From the NCBI RefSeq assembly GCF_038396675.1, contig NC_088921.1, positions 69,366,001-69,430,000 of the forward strand: a stretch of 64,000 nt of DNA, in the 5' to 3' direction. Under the pieces are notes generated by a model, which had not been told where the DNA came from, made no database searches, and saw only the letters and a list, made by a program, of their open reading frames with translations. Made by a program: the position numbers and the translations under genes. Shown in pieces: positions 23,324-35,574 of this stretch (its first letter is position 1; each line of letters starts with the position of its first letter). Origin of the DNA: Hydra vulgaris (lineage: Eukaryota; Cnidaria; Hydrozoa; Anthoathecata; Hydridae).

Positions 23324-25500
23324 TTAGGTTTCCTTTGACATCATTTTTCTCGCTTTCTTTATAGCAAATGTTTCTACCACTTCATCAAAATTTATTTCAT
23401 TCAAAATTTCACGCTCAATTGACATCAGTGACAGATTATGTAATCTATTATGTGTCATTGTTAATCCCAGTTCATTCTTAATTCTACTCAGTTTAGAAAA
23501 ACTTCTTTCTCCTGTACAATTGGACACCATCAGACTCAAATAAATAAGAAATGTAATTTCGACATTGGGAAATGCTTCCTTCAGTCCATTGTCTATTATC
23601 AACTTGTAAATTAAATCTTTACTGTAATCTTCGTCCTTATACTGTTCTGCAAATTTGGCGAATTGAATTTTTAAATAGGCGGAAAAATGAACCATTTCAT
23701 CTTTTAAATTTATTTCAATGTCTTCACTGTAAGCCATCCTGACATTATCACATTGTTTCTTTATTGTGTCAGGGGATAAATTAGTTAAATTGGTCAAAAA
23801 ACTAAATTTGCCACAAACAGCAGAATACGCATCTGCACGTTGAATTAGGGCATTGATAAGTTTGTCGAGAATGGGGAGAAGTAGGTTTCTTCTGAGTTTG
23901 GTCTGACCCGAGTCCCCAGAGCATTCATCCTTGACTAATCTTTCGTCGAACTTAATTTTCCTCTTCTTCTTTCTGCTACTATCTTATTTATAAATCTGTA
24001 TTTTACTTAACATCATGCTTTGCTCCTTAAATAGGCTAAATTCTGTGCGGAGTGATTCAATAAAATCTTTCAAGGAATGAAATAGAAATGCAGCTGTATT
24101 TACATCCAGTGCTGAAGTCTGCAGAAGCTTGCTAGTTTTGTTCATTCTCTGAAGAATTGTATCCCAAAGCGCAGTTTAAATTCCATTTTCTAGCATATTA
24201 AACTGATTTAATAAACTAATAACTTCCTGCCTAGTAACAGCTTTCTCTTCATTATCTTTTGAAATCGTAGTAAGAGCTAAGCAAAATTCCTTGTAGCCCT
24301 TTGAAAGTACTCGTGTTGAATTAGCATGACTGGATCAATATGTTTACTCAAATTGACGAGAAGAATATGCTAGCGATGTGTTAATGCACTGAAAAACGTG
24401 TATACATTTAAAAAAAAATCAAAATATTTCACAGCAGCTGGACAACAATCAATAGCACTGCTTCCTACTAAACTTAATGAATGCGCAAAACACAGTATAA
24501 ATATAGCGAGTAGATTCATTGTTTGAATATTTGCTCAAACTCTATTATATCGACCAGACATATTTTAAGGCATTGTTATAGGTCTGACCACGACAGTTAT
24601 CGATATCTGTACCATATCATTTAAATAAGACAGCAGTACTCTTGCTAATTCTTGACCAATATGGGTGTGTGATATCTCAGGTGTTGAGTCAATTGAAACA
24701 CTGTAATTGCTTTCATTATTTCATTAACTATAAAAGGTAATGAAATGAAGGAAGCAACTGCTTGACACATTAAAGCAATAAGTTCTTCACAAATAGTTGA
24801 TTACAAGTATGACACATTCCTCCGCCCTGCGTTTCCTTTTTTTTCTATATGCATTGCTAAAAATAAATCATACTTTGCCACTACCTCTAAAATACCCATG
24901 TAATTACCATTTTCACGTGAACCAAACTTTTCGACATGACCTCGAAACGGCAATCCCTTGCAGCCAAAAACGTAATAACATCTACGACGCGCTCCAAAAC
25001 TGATCTCTAAAAATTCGTTTGGCTCTTGACTCCTTCTCCATGAATGATATTAACCCTTCCAGCCAATCGCAATCGTTCTATGTAAGCCAGAGTTGCTGCT
25101 AAGTGGCACGGACTCTTCTCATGCATTTCAATGGCGCGTTTGGCATTCTTTCAATCATTGAATCCATGACATAAATCTGGTTGAGTAGAGGAGAGAAGAT
25201 TACAAATAAAACAGTATATCTTTTCATTTGTTGGGGAATAACAAAGTCAGGTACGGTTGGATTTTTTGTTAGTTAGAGGATGTATCCGTGTGAATAATGC
25301 AGATAAACAATAACGAACGCGATTTGGATTACCATACACCCGTTTTGACTTTTCAAAACTATTGGTTATATTTTGACTTTCAACACTTCCTTTCCTGATA
25401 AAGTACTCTTACACATCTTTAGAAACACTTTTCCACAACCCTATATTGGTTTGTTATGTGTCCTGATGTTCTTCGTCGATTTGATTATTAATTTTTTTTG
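23324..25500 (-). pseudogene. hAT transposase relic (DUF4371 plus C-terminal dimerisation domain)
   Basis: The N-terminal half is read from 25500 down: EKIYCFICNLLSS, then a CHGFNDWKNAKRAIEMHEKS zinc-finger-like segment and a RLAGRVN..RVVDVITFLAARD block of the DUF4371 type. Stops and frameshifts are frequent. The middle is heavily decayed. The last 157 codons (23797-23324) are open and contain FPNVEITFLIYLSLMVSNC then GERSFSKLSRIKNELGLTM and LMSIEREILNEINFDEVVE, the classic hAT C-terminal dimerisation motif. The 5' end of the gene lies beyond the P-element insertion at 25510. Part of this gene (24521 upward) is repeated in the tandem copy. Confidence 0.85.
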
Positions 25501-25501
25501 A

Positions 25502-25509
25502 CAGCAACC
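25502..25509 (+). repeat. 8-bp target duplication (left) of P element
   Basis: CAGCAACC, repeated at 28231-28238. Confidence 0.8.
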
Positions 25510-28230
25510 ATGGCCTACTTATACATACACGACTTTCTATTCTGCTTAACTCGAAAAAAAATAGAAGACTAGTTCAAAAAACGTATATTCTATTATATGA
25601 AAAAACTTTCTCAAAATATTTTAATTATTGCGCTATAAATGTTAAGTAAGTATATCTGGAACAGGATAAAAGTTTTCGCGTTAGATTAATAGATATCTCT
25701 AATAAACTTCACCAGCTTTGTATTTTTAGATGATAACTTGAGAAAGTTATGGGTTAGATTTGTAAGTAGAAATTGTTGGACTGTCACTTAATCATCTGTG
25801 ATCTGCTTAAAACATTTAGATGAAAGTTTAGTACACAAAGGAGCATCAGAAAAATGATTTCATTTATTGTTTCATTTGAAGCCTGTTCCTACAATATACC
25901 CGGCCAGCATTGCAACAGCTTCACTTCCAGTTGTTTATACCAAGTATATCACCAACTAAAAGAATATTTCAAGAAGATGAGTATCAGAAGTTTTTATCAA
26001 ATGATATTATTGAAGATTTTAATTCTCTTACAGTTGCTGATTTACCAACAAGATATTCATTTTCCTAATTCGATGATTGTGTCGTGTTCCATAAAATAAT
26101 TCAAAATAAACTACGCATACCTGAAGTTGCTGAATGTATTCGTATTGACAAAAATCTTCAAGTCAAACTTTTTTATAAAAAATCTTTCCGTTTGCCACCT
26201 TGGCTCAGAGTAACCCACCAATGTATGTTAAAGATAAGAATGAGAAAGAGTATGCTGGAAAACTTCGAAATTGTTACATGAAAATAGGAGCTTATCAAAT
26301 GATCTAATAATAATTTTTGATGAAGTGTGTTTGAAAAAATGTGCAGAATATTCTGGTTGAGATGTAATTAGGATTAGTGAAGAAAATGACTGTTATAGAA
26401 GTATTGTTTCTTTCATGGTAGTTGGTTTAAAAAAAAATACCTCTTGTATCATCAAAGCAGTTCCAATTATAAAATTAAACAGCGATTGGTTGAAGACTGA
26501 AATTCTAAGCTTGATTCAATCTTTAATAAAAAATAGTTTTAATGTTCGAGGTGTTGTTTGTGACAATTATGCATCAAATATTTCCTCTTTTACAAAATTG
26601 CTTGATACACATTACACATACACTTGATGCACATGGAAAAGAACCAGGTGATTTGTTTATAAATGCAAGCAAAATGTCACTGTTGCTTTAGGTATCTTCC
26701 ATGAAACTACAGCGGCAGCTAGATATTGCATCTTTCCTAACTGTTTTTAATAAATGGTGGACAATTACAAATTCAAAAATCAGTTATCTAATAACTGTCT
26801 TGGAAATGCTGCTATTATTAATAATAAAAAAACTGAGTTTTTTCGAGCTTTCGCTGAATGGTTAAATAAATGGAAAAATACCAAAATCCCAAATTTTGAG
26901 AAATATACGTTATCTCCTCAAACATCATCTGCACTAAAAAGAACTTTATTATGTCAAGCTTTGTTAATAGAAAATCTAGTGGAAGATAATTATAAATTTA
27001 TATTGACTGCTCGTTTTCAAAGTGATCTGTTAGAAAGAAAATTTGGACAATATTGCCAAATGAGTGGTCGCAGGTTTCTTGTCAGTTTGAAAGAAGTTAT
27101 CTATAGAGAGAAGATAATCCAAATAAAAAGTTTAATAAAAGAAGGAATTAAAATATTTGAAAATGATATTAATGATGTTGAAGATACACAACATGCTAGA
27201 TCCTTGATGGATCAGATCAAAGATTATAATCGTGTGACTTTAACAGATGATTCGCATGAAGTTGCGAGTTATATTGCTGGTTTTATTGCCAAAAAACTGA
27301 TTAAGAAGTTTAAAATATGTTGCGAATTACTTTGTAGTCAACAAAGGAGTCGAATGACTATAGTTATTAAATAAATTGTTCAGAGGTCAGGTCCAGAGGT
27401 GGGCTAACAACTCCATCACTACCCCTTTTAGAATATGTCTGAGTTTTGCTATATAAGATCATGTATTTGATGTTATTTATCGATCTCAAATGCAACACCG
27501 TAATCAGCAAAGTTAGTTCTTGGCATCAGAGAAGGATACCAACCATTTTTATGTTTAAATCACCAAAATTGTGGAAAGTAATTTATACACACTATTATTT
27601 CAAATATTTATTTTAATAACATAAAAAAAAGAGTCAGTGTTTCCATTGTTGCAGATAACATAGTTGCATTTGTTGCCTTTAAAAACAGAGAAAAAAAAAA
27701 GAATTTTTTGTTACCTATTTTTAAACAGTTCGTGTAAAATTTTCTTAAATACTTTTAAAGCCTACTTTGGAGAATTTGTGAATTCTTATTTCTTGTACAG
27801 TCCATGAATATCTTCAAAACTCTACTGACAGATATAACTCATGTCTTTCTATAATTAGTTTTTAGTAATATATAATTATGTATTTTTTGTATCATTTTAG
27901 TAATATATAATTATGAAGGTTAATAAATGTTGTGTTGTTTTCAATAAAGACATTTATTAATCATGATTACTACTTATTACTAAAAAAAACCTAAAAATAA
28001 AGCCTAAAAGTTTACAAAGTTTAGTGAAGTATAGTATATATATACTTCGATCAAGCCAACGCAAAAATTTTTATCCCGAGCCAGATTTACTAACTTAAAA
28101 TTAATTGCTCAAAAATTAAAATATTTTGATAAAAGATTGTCCATCCGACAAAATATGCGTTTTTTCAACTGGCCTTCAATTTTTTTCCGGTTTAAGCAGA
28201 ATAGAAGGCCGTGTATTTAAGTAGGCCATG
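25510..28230 (+). mobile_element. P-type transposon nested in the hAT (copy 1)
   Basis: The inverted termini are ATGGCCTACTTATACATACA.. on the left and, read inward, ATGGCCTACTTAAATACACG.. on the right. The imperfect terminal repeats span about 55 bp and share TTCTATTCTGCTTAA. CAGCAACC flanks both sides, fitting the 8-bp duplications of P elements. The interior encodes a P-element-type transposase relic in the plus direction. Confidence 0.85.
25854..27374 (+). pseudogene. P-element-type transposase relic (copy 1)
   Basis: THAP9/P-element family transposase, broken into four main frames. In order: LTVADLPTRYSFSN (about 26025), IPEVAECIRIDKNLQVKLFYK (26084-26281), MVVGLKKNTSCIIKAVPI and FNVRGVVCDNYASN (26415-26627) from the RNase H-like core. 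The 206-codon piece 26754-27374 has LSPQTSSALKRTLL, the signature RFQSDLLERKFGQYCQMSGR and FLVSLKEV, then VASYIAGFIAKKL. The C-terminal signature is diagnostic for P-like transposases. The N-terminal THAP finger is not recognisable. Stops and frameshifts make it inactive. Confidence 0.85.
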
Positions 28231-28238
28231 CAGCAACC
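28231..28238 (+). repeat. 8-bp target duplication (right) of P element
   Basis: CAGCAACC, matching 25502-25509. Confidence 0.8.
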
Positions 28239-28606
28239 ATAGCATTAGTATGTAACAAAGTATCTATGTTGTTGTTTGCTTCTAAATGAGACTGCGGTTG
28301 TACTAATGGAACTACATTATCCATTATTCTTGACTTTGTGAAAAAAGTATCCAGGTTATTTTTGAACTAAGTTGAAAATTATTTTTTCTTTTGCATGGCT
28401 TCCTTAAGAAAGGATAACCTTGTAAACTAAGAAACTCGCATAATTAGGCAATATAGCTTTTATTTTTGAAGGCTGCAAAGAAATTGTATAAAGAAAACAA
28501 CATGTGTTCAGAAATTTTTTTCTTCTATATAATGAAAATTTGGGGCCCTTTAAATTGTGGGGCCTGAGACCATGGCCTCACTTGCCTCAATGATAATCCG
28601 CTACTG

Positions 28607-29540
28607 AAGATTTGATAAAAATTGTACTGATATTGTCAAATCAATATTTGATATTATTGAACCTTCTCTATTTCATGGTTTTGATCTTTTATTTAAGACA
28701 GGTATTGTTCCTGACAAACTAAAAATTGTCCTTATAACACTAATTTTAAAATCTGGAGATAAGTCAAATATTTTAAATTAAAGGCCTATATCTATACTAC
28801 CTTGCTTTTCGAAATTGCGAGAGAGAATAATGTATAATCGGCTATATAATCATCAAACAGAGAACGACATGTTTTATTGCAAGCAATTTGGTTTAAAAAA
28901 AAAATTCCACTGAACATGCAATAGTTGAACTTTCTATTCAAATATCTAATGTCTTTGATAATGGCTGTTTTACATTAGGAGTTTTCATTGATCTGTCAAA
29001 AGCTTTCGATACGGTAAATCACAATATACTAATAAAAAATTTGAAAACTACGGAGTGAAAAATAAAAACTTACTTTGGTTCGAGGGGCATCAGACAAACC
29101 GAAAGCAAATTTTATATTATGATCAAAGTAACACATTTTTTTATTACATAACTTGCGGGGTTGCTCAGGTCTCTATTTTAGGACCACTCTTATTTCTATT
29201 GTACATAAATGACTTAGACTTAGCAACAAATGTTTTAGACCCAATTTTGTTTGCTGATAATTCCAATCTTTTTTGTTTTCACAGAGATGTTAAAACGCTT
29301 TTTAAAATTGTTAATGAACAGTTATGTAAAGTTAACGAATGGGTCGTAAGTAACAACTAAATGTGAGTAAAACAAAATATATACTTTTCCATAAAGTAAA
29401 TAAATGAAACAAAATTCCTCTAAAATTACCAAATCTTATAATGGATAATACTTATGTTAAAAGGGAAACATATGTAAACTTTTTAGGGGTAAAACTGGAT
29501 GAAAATTTACAGTGGTATTATCATATAAGTAGTAAAATTT
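28607..29540 (+). pseudogene. Jockey/CR1-type LINE, reverse transcriptase half (copy 1)
   Basis: Continuation of the LINE interrupted at 23160. It reads FDKNCTDIVKSIFDII, IVPDKLKIVLITLILKSGD, RPISILPCFSKLRERIMYNR, then [13 protein letters not shown] and the 101-codon piece 29055-29360 with LLWFEGHQTNRKQ, AQVSILGPLLFLLYINDL and LFADNSNLF. The catalytic box is FADN rather than FADD. It ends near YVNFLGVKLDENLQW (about 29480). Dead through stops and frameshifts. Confidence 0.85.
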
Positions 29541-29639
29541 AATTGTCCCCAAAAATTTTTCAAACTTATTTTAATATAATTAAATTTAATATAAATAAAT
29601 TTAATATTATTAATATGATAAAATTAGCCATAATACAGG

Positions 29640-29804
29640 GCCGACGACACGGGTTTTAAAGGAAGGATGGTGGGGGGGGGGGGGGGGAATTATATAGATT
29701 TACAGCATTTATATACGCATGTATGTATATATGCATATATGTATGCATACAATGTGTGTATATATATACATATATACATACGTGTGTATGTGTATGCAAA
29801 TGTG

Positions 29805-29876
<72 letters not shown>

Positions 29877-30400
29877 CGATAGTAAATTAACTTTTATGTT
29901 TTCCTTTTTTGTTGATGTTGTTGTTGGTTTTTATTTTCTCGAAGGAATTCTTAAATTTTCTTTTAATGAATAACTTTGAAATTTGAATGTATATAGCATG
30001 ACCGTAAGCTAAACTTCATGTTATTGAGATTACCTCCTTAACTTTTATTAAAAATAAATTCGAAAGACTATTAAACTTTTTTGCATTTTATATAAATTTC
30101 TTTGAAACATTTTGATCTTTTCTCTAATTTTTAACTTTTAATTTTAGTTACTACGTATTTATATAAATGTCAAGAAAAAACAAGAAACTTGGTGATAAGG
30201 CAAACCTGTCTCCTTCTCGTCCTTGCCATTTTTATATATTATGAAACACGGAATTTGTAAATATTTGAACGGCTGAGTAAATAAGAAAAAAAAAATAAAA
30301 AAAATTCGATATATGTCGAAATTAATGGCTATAAATTTTCATTGTAAACATTCTTTAACGGCGAAATAAATTGAATAAAAAAAAAAAAAAAAAAAAAGGT
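29640..30400. other. Unassigned insert with G-run, (TA)n and A-tail
   Basis: Starts GGGCCGACGACACGGGTTTT followed by a run of 16 G with one break, then TACATA-type simple sequence and a (TA)n tract (29807-29874). A 25-codon frame starts at 30169 (MSRKNKKLGDKANLSPSRPC..). AATAAA and an A-run of about 20 follow at 30364-30397. It may be a small retroposed sequence; the gene content is uncertain. Confidence 0.4.
29807..29874. repeat. (TA)n microsatellite (copy 1)
   Basis: About 68 bp; the counterpart in copy 2 is longer (38560-38643). Confidence 0.95.
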
Positions 30401-30409
30401 CCTGCAATC

Positions 30410-30753
30410 TGGTCTGCAAAAAAATTTCAGATTTCAAACCTATGGAATAGCAAATTTTATCAAACTAAGCGCTGAGAAAACGGAATTTTAAATTTCTGAA
30501 ACATTCTCTATTTTAAACAGCGTTATTCAAATTAAGAGAACTTCTTTAAATCTTCAAAATAAAGTAAAGCACCTAGGTTTTTAATGGAAATATTGATACT
30601 AAAAAGAACAAGATTTCAACACTTTAAAAAAAAAAGAACTCATTAACAGCTCTAAAGTTTATATATGGTCTTGAGCTATGCAAATATAACACAAGTTTTC
30701 TTAGCATAACATCAACAACACTGTTGGAAGATCAATTTTAAAATCTTTCTTTT
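30410..30753 (+). pseudogene. C-terminal reverse transcriptase region of a second LINE family, truncated by the duplication junction
   Basis: Reads YGIANFIKLSAEKTEF, NKVKHLGF and then the segment ending at the junction 30753. The same sequence in copy 2 (39180-39521) continues without break into 39522-39938, so this copy was cut by the tandem duplication. Confidence 0.55.
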
Positions 30754-31742
30754 GTTTGAATATTTGCTCAAACTCTATTATATCGACCAGACATATTTTA
30801 AGGCATTGTTATAGGTCTGACCACGACAGTTATCGATATCTGTACCATATCATTTAAATAAGACAGCAGTACTCTTGCTAATTCTTGACCAATATGGGTG
30901 TGTGATATCTCAGGTGTTGAGTCAATTGAAACACTGTAATTGCTTTCATTATTTCATTAACTATAAAAGGTAATGAAATGAAGGAAGCAACTGCTTGACA
31001 CATTAAAGCAATAAGTTCTTCACAAATAGTTGATTACAAGTATGACACATTCCTCCGCCCTGCGTTTCCTTTTTTTTCTATATGCATTGCTAAAAATAAA
31101 TCATACTTTGCCACTACCTCTAAAATACCCATGTAATTACCATTTTCACGTGAACCAAACTTTTCGACATGACCTCGAAACGGCAATCCCTTGCAGCCAA
31201 AAACGTAATAACATCTACGACGCGCTCCAAAACTGATCTCTAAAAATTCGTTTGGCTCTTGACTCCTTCTCCATGAATGATATTAACCCTTCCAGCCAAT
31301 CGCAATCGTTCTATGTAAGCCAGAGTTGCTGCTAAGTGGCACGGACTCTTCTCATGCATTTCAATGGCGCGTTTGGCATTCTTTCAATCATTGAATCCAT
31401 GACATAAATCTGGTTGAGTAGAGGAGAGAAGATTACAAATAAAACAGTATATCTTTTCATTTGTTGGGGAATAACAAAGTCAGGTACGGTTGGATTTTTT
31501 GTTAGTTAGAGGATGTATCCGTGTGAATAATGCAGATAAACAATAACGAACGCGATTTGGATTACCATACACCCGTTTTGACTTTTCAAAACTATTGGTT
31601 ATATTTTGACTTTCAACACTTCCTTTCCTGATAAAGTACTCTTACACATCTTTAGAAACACTTTTCCACAACCCTATATTGGTTTGTTATGTGTCCTGAT
31701 GTTCTTCGTCGATTTGATTATTAATTTTTTTTGACAGCAACC

Positions 31743-34463
31743 ATGGCCTACTTATACATACACGACTTTCTATTCTGCTTAACTCGAAAAAAAATAGAAG
31801 ACTAGTTCAAAAAACGTATATTCTATTATATGAAAAAACTTTCTCAAAATATTTTAATTATTGCGCTATAAATGTTAAGTAAGTATATCTGGAACAGGAT
31901 AAAAGTTTTCGCGTTAGATTAATAGATATCTCTAATAAACTTCACCAGCTTTGTATTTTTAGATGATAACTTGAGAAAGTTATGGGTTAGATTTGTAAGT
32001 AGAAATTGTTGGACTGTCACTTAATCATCTGTGATCTGCTTAAAACATTTAGATGAAAGTTTAGTACACAAAGGAGCATCAGAAAAATGATTTCATTTAT
32101 TGTTTCATTTGAAGCCTGTTCCTACAATATACCCGGCCAGCATTGCAACAGCTTCACTTCCAGTTGTTTATACCAAGTATATCACCAACTAAAAGAATAT
32201 TTCAAGAAGATGAGTATCAGAAGTTTTTATCAAATGATATTATTGAAGATTTTAATTCTCTTACAGTTGCTGATTTACCAACAAGATATTCATTTTCCTA
32301 ATTCGATGATTGTGTCGTGTTCCATAAAATAATTCAAAATAAACTACGCATACCTGAAGTTGCTGAATGTATTCGTATTGACAAAAATCTTCAAGTCAAA
32401 CTTTTTTATAAAAAATCTTTCCGTTTGCCACCTTGGCTCAGAGTAACCCACCAATGTATGTTAAAGATAAGAATGAGAAAGAGTATGCTGGAAAACTTCG
32501 AAATTGTTACATGAAAATAGGAGCTTATCAAATGATCTAATAATAATTTTTGATGAAGTGTGTTTGAAAAAATGTGCAGAATATTCTGGTTGAGATGTAA
32601 TTAGGATTAGTGAAGAAAATGACTGTTATAGAAGTATTGTTTCTTTCATGGTAGTTGGTTTAAAAAAAAATACCTCTTGTATCATCAAAGCAGTTCCAAT
32701 TATAAAATTAAACAGCGATTGGTTGAAGACTGAAATTCTAAGCTTGATTCAATCTTTAATAAAAAATAGTTTTAATGTTCGAGGTGTTGTTTGTGACAAT
32801 TATGCATCAAATATTTCCTCTTTTACAAAATTGCTTGATACACATTACACATACACTTGATGCACATGGAAAAGAACCAGGTGATTTGTTTATAAATGCA
32901 AGCAAAATGTCACTGTTGCTTTAGGTATCTTCCATGAAACTACAGCGGCAGCTAGATATTGCATCTTTCCTAACTGTTTTTAATAAATGGTGGACAATTA
33001 CAAATTCAAAAATCAGTTATCTAATAACTGTCTTGGAAATGCTGCTATTATTAATAATAAAAAAACTGAGTTTTTTCGAGCTTTCGCTGAATGGTTAAAT
33101 AAATGGAAAAATACCAAAATCCCAAATTTTGAGAAATATACGTTATCTCCTCAAACATCATCTGCACTAAAAAGAACTTTATTATGTCAAGCTTTGTTAA
33201 TAGAAAATCTAGTGGAAGATAATTATAAATTTATATTGACTGCTCGTTTTCAAAGTGATCTGTTAGAAAGAAAATTTGGACAATATTGCCAAATGAGTGG
33301 TCGCAGGTTTCTTGTCAGTTTGAAAGAAGTTATCTATAGAGAGAAGATAATCCAAATAAAAAGTTTAATAAAAGAAGGAATTAAAATATTTGAAAATGAT
33401 ATTAATGATGTTGAAGATACACAACATGCTAGATCCTTGATGGATCAGATCAAAGATTATAATCGTGTGACTTTAACAGATGATTCGCATGAAGTTGCGA
33501 GTTATATTGCTGGTTTTATTGCCAAAAAACTGATTAAGAAGTTTAAAATATGTTGCGAATTACTTTGTAGTCAACAAAGGAGTCGAATGACTATAGTTAT
33601 TAAATAAATTGTTCAGAGGTCAGGTCCAGAGGTGGGCTAACAACTCCATCACTACCCCTTTTAGAATATGTCTGAGTTTTGCTATATAAGATCATGTATT
33701 TGATGTTATTTATCGATCTCAAATGCAACACCGTAATCAGCAAAGTTAGTTCTTGGCATCAGAGAAGGATACCAACCATTTTTATGTTTAAATCACCAAA
33801 ATTGTGGAAAGTAATTTATACACACTATTATTTCAAATATTTATTTTAATAACATAAAAAAAAGAGTCAGTGTTTCCATTGTTGCAGATAACATAGTTGC
33901 ATTTGTTGCCTTTAAAAACAGAGAAAAAAAAAAGAATTTTTTGTTACCTATTTTTAAACAGTTCGTGTAAAATTTTCTTAAATACTTTTAAAGCCTACTT
34001 TGGAGAATTTGTGAATTCTTATTTCTTGTACAGTCCATGAATATCTTCAAAACTCTACTGACAGATATAACTCATGTCTTTCTATAATTAGTTTTTAGTA
34101 ATATATAATTATGTATTTTTTGTATCATTTTAGTAATATATAATTATGAAGGTTAATAAATGTTGTGTTGTTTTCAATAAAGACATTTATTAATCATGAT
34201 TACTACTTATTACTAAAAAAAACCTAAAAATAAAGCCTAAAAGTTTACAAAGTTTAGTGAAGTATAGTATATATATACTTCGATTAAGCCAACGCAAAAA
34301 TTTTTATCCCGAGCCAGATTTACTAACTTAAAATTAATTGCTCAAAAATTAAAATATTTTGATAAAAGATTGTCCATCCGAGAAAATATGCGTTTTTTCA
34401 ACTGGCCTTCAATTTTTTTCCGGTTTAAGCAGAATAGAAGGCCGTGTATTTAAGTAGGCCATG
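31743..34463 (+). mobile_element. P-type transposon (copy 2)
   Basis: Duplicate of the element at 25510-28230, again flanked by CAGCAACC (31735-31742 and 34464-34471). The single-base differences I see are at 34285 and 34382. Confidence 0.85.
32087..33607 (+). pseudogene. P-element-type transposase relic (copy 2)
   Basis: The translated pieces are identical to those of copy 1, including the RFQSDLLERKFGQYCQMSGR signature and the same stops. The inactivating changes therefore predate the duplication. Confidence 0.85.
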
Positions 34464-34839
34464 CAGCAACCATAGCATTAGTATGTAACAAAGTATCTAT
34501 GTTGTTGTTTGCTTCTAAATGAGACTGCGGTTGTACTAATGGAACTACATTATCCATTATTCTTGACTTTGTGAAAAAAGTATCCAGGTTATTTTTGAAC
34601 TAAGTTGAAAATTATTTTTTCTTTTGCATGGCTTCCTTGAGAAAGGATAACCTTGTAAACTAAGAAACTCGCATAATTAGGCAATATAGCTTTTATTTTT
34701 GAAGGCTGCAAAGAAATTGTATAAAGAAAATAACATGTGTTCAGAAATTTTTTTCTTCTATATAATGAAAATTTGGGGCCCTTTGAATTGTGGGGCCTGA
34801 GACCATGGCCTCACTTGCCTCAATGATAATCCGCTACTG

Positions 34840-35536
34840 AAGATTTGATAAAAATTGTATTGATATTGTCAAATCAATATTTGATGTTATTGAACCTTCT
34901 CTATTTCATGGTTTTGATCTTTTATTTAAGACAGGTATTGTTCCTGACAAACTAAAAATTGTCCTTATAACACTAATTTTAAAATCTGGAGATAAGTCAA
35001 ATATTTTAAATTAAAGGCCTATATCTATACTACCTTGCTTTTCGAAATTGCGAGAGAGAATAATGTATAATCGGCTATATAATCATCAAACAGAGAACGA
35101 CATGTTTTATTGCAAGCAATTTGGTTTAAAAAAAAAATTCCACTGAACATGCAATAGTTGAACTTTCTATTCAAATATCTAATGTCTTTGATAATGGCTG
35201 TTTTACATTAGGAGTTTTCATTGATCTGTCAAAAGCTTTCGATACGGTAAATCACAATATACTAATAAAAAATTTGAAAACTACGGAGTGAAAAATAAAA
35301 ACTTACTTTGGTTCGAGGGGCATCAGACAAACCGAAAGCAAATTTTATATTATGATCAAAGTAACACATTTTTTTATTACATAACTTGCGGGGTTGCTCA
35401 GGTCTCTATTTTAGGACCACTCTTATTTCTATTGTACATAAATGACTTAGACTTAGCAACAAATGTTTTAGACCCAATTTTGTTTGCTGATAATTCCAAT
35501 CTTTTTTTTTTTCACAGAGATTTTAAAACGCTTTTT

Positions 35537-35539
<3 letters not shown>
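34840..35539 (+). pseudogene. Jockey/CR1-type LINE reverse transcriptase (copy 2, upstream part)
   Basis: Duplicate of 28607-29306. It is interrupted after ...RDFKTLFK by the A-tail (T-run on this strand) of the minus-strand LINE. The remainder, INEQLCK-type sequence (NEQLCKVNEWVVSNN), resumes at about 38053-38290. Confidence 0.85.

Positions 35540-35574
<35 letters not shown>

Larger units (their letters stand above)
23161..28606 (-). mobile_element. hAT element (DUF4371 type) inserted in the LINE, itself split by a P element
   Basis: The right end, read inward on the minus strand, is CAGTAGCGGATTATCATTGAGGC, a hAT-like terminus. The left end (GGTTAAGCACACTAAGGGCC, then TGAGGC) is a degenerate inverted counterpart. 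LINE coding sequence continues on both sides, so the insertion is well supported. The transposase runs on the minus strand, and a P element occupies 25510-28230. Confidence 0.75.
24521..30753. repeat. Tandem segmental duplication, copy 1 (6,233 bp)
   Basis: Every landmark here recurs 6,233 bp downstream (for example 24797 and 31030, 26754 and 32987, 29055 and 35288). The unit holds part of the hAT, the nested P element, LINE reverse transcriptase pieces and a (TA)n tract. The left edge is continuous with the hAT gene, so it is the original junction; the 30753/30754 junction is the new one. Confidence 0.95.

Noticed and set aside
23161..28606. A clear 8-bp target duplication for the large hAT
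   Set aside because: The left end is degenerate and I could not match flanking octamers, although the LINE reading frame resumes precisely on both sides.
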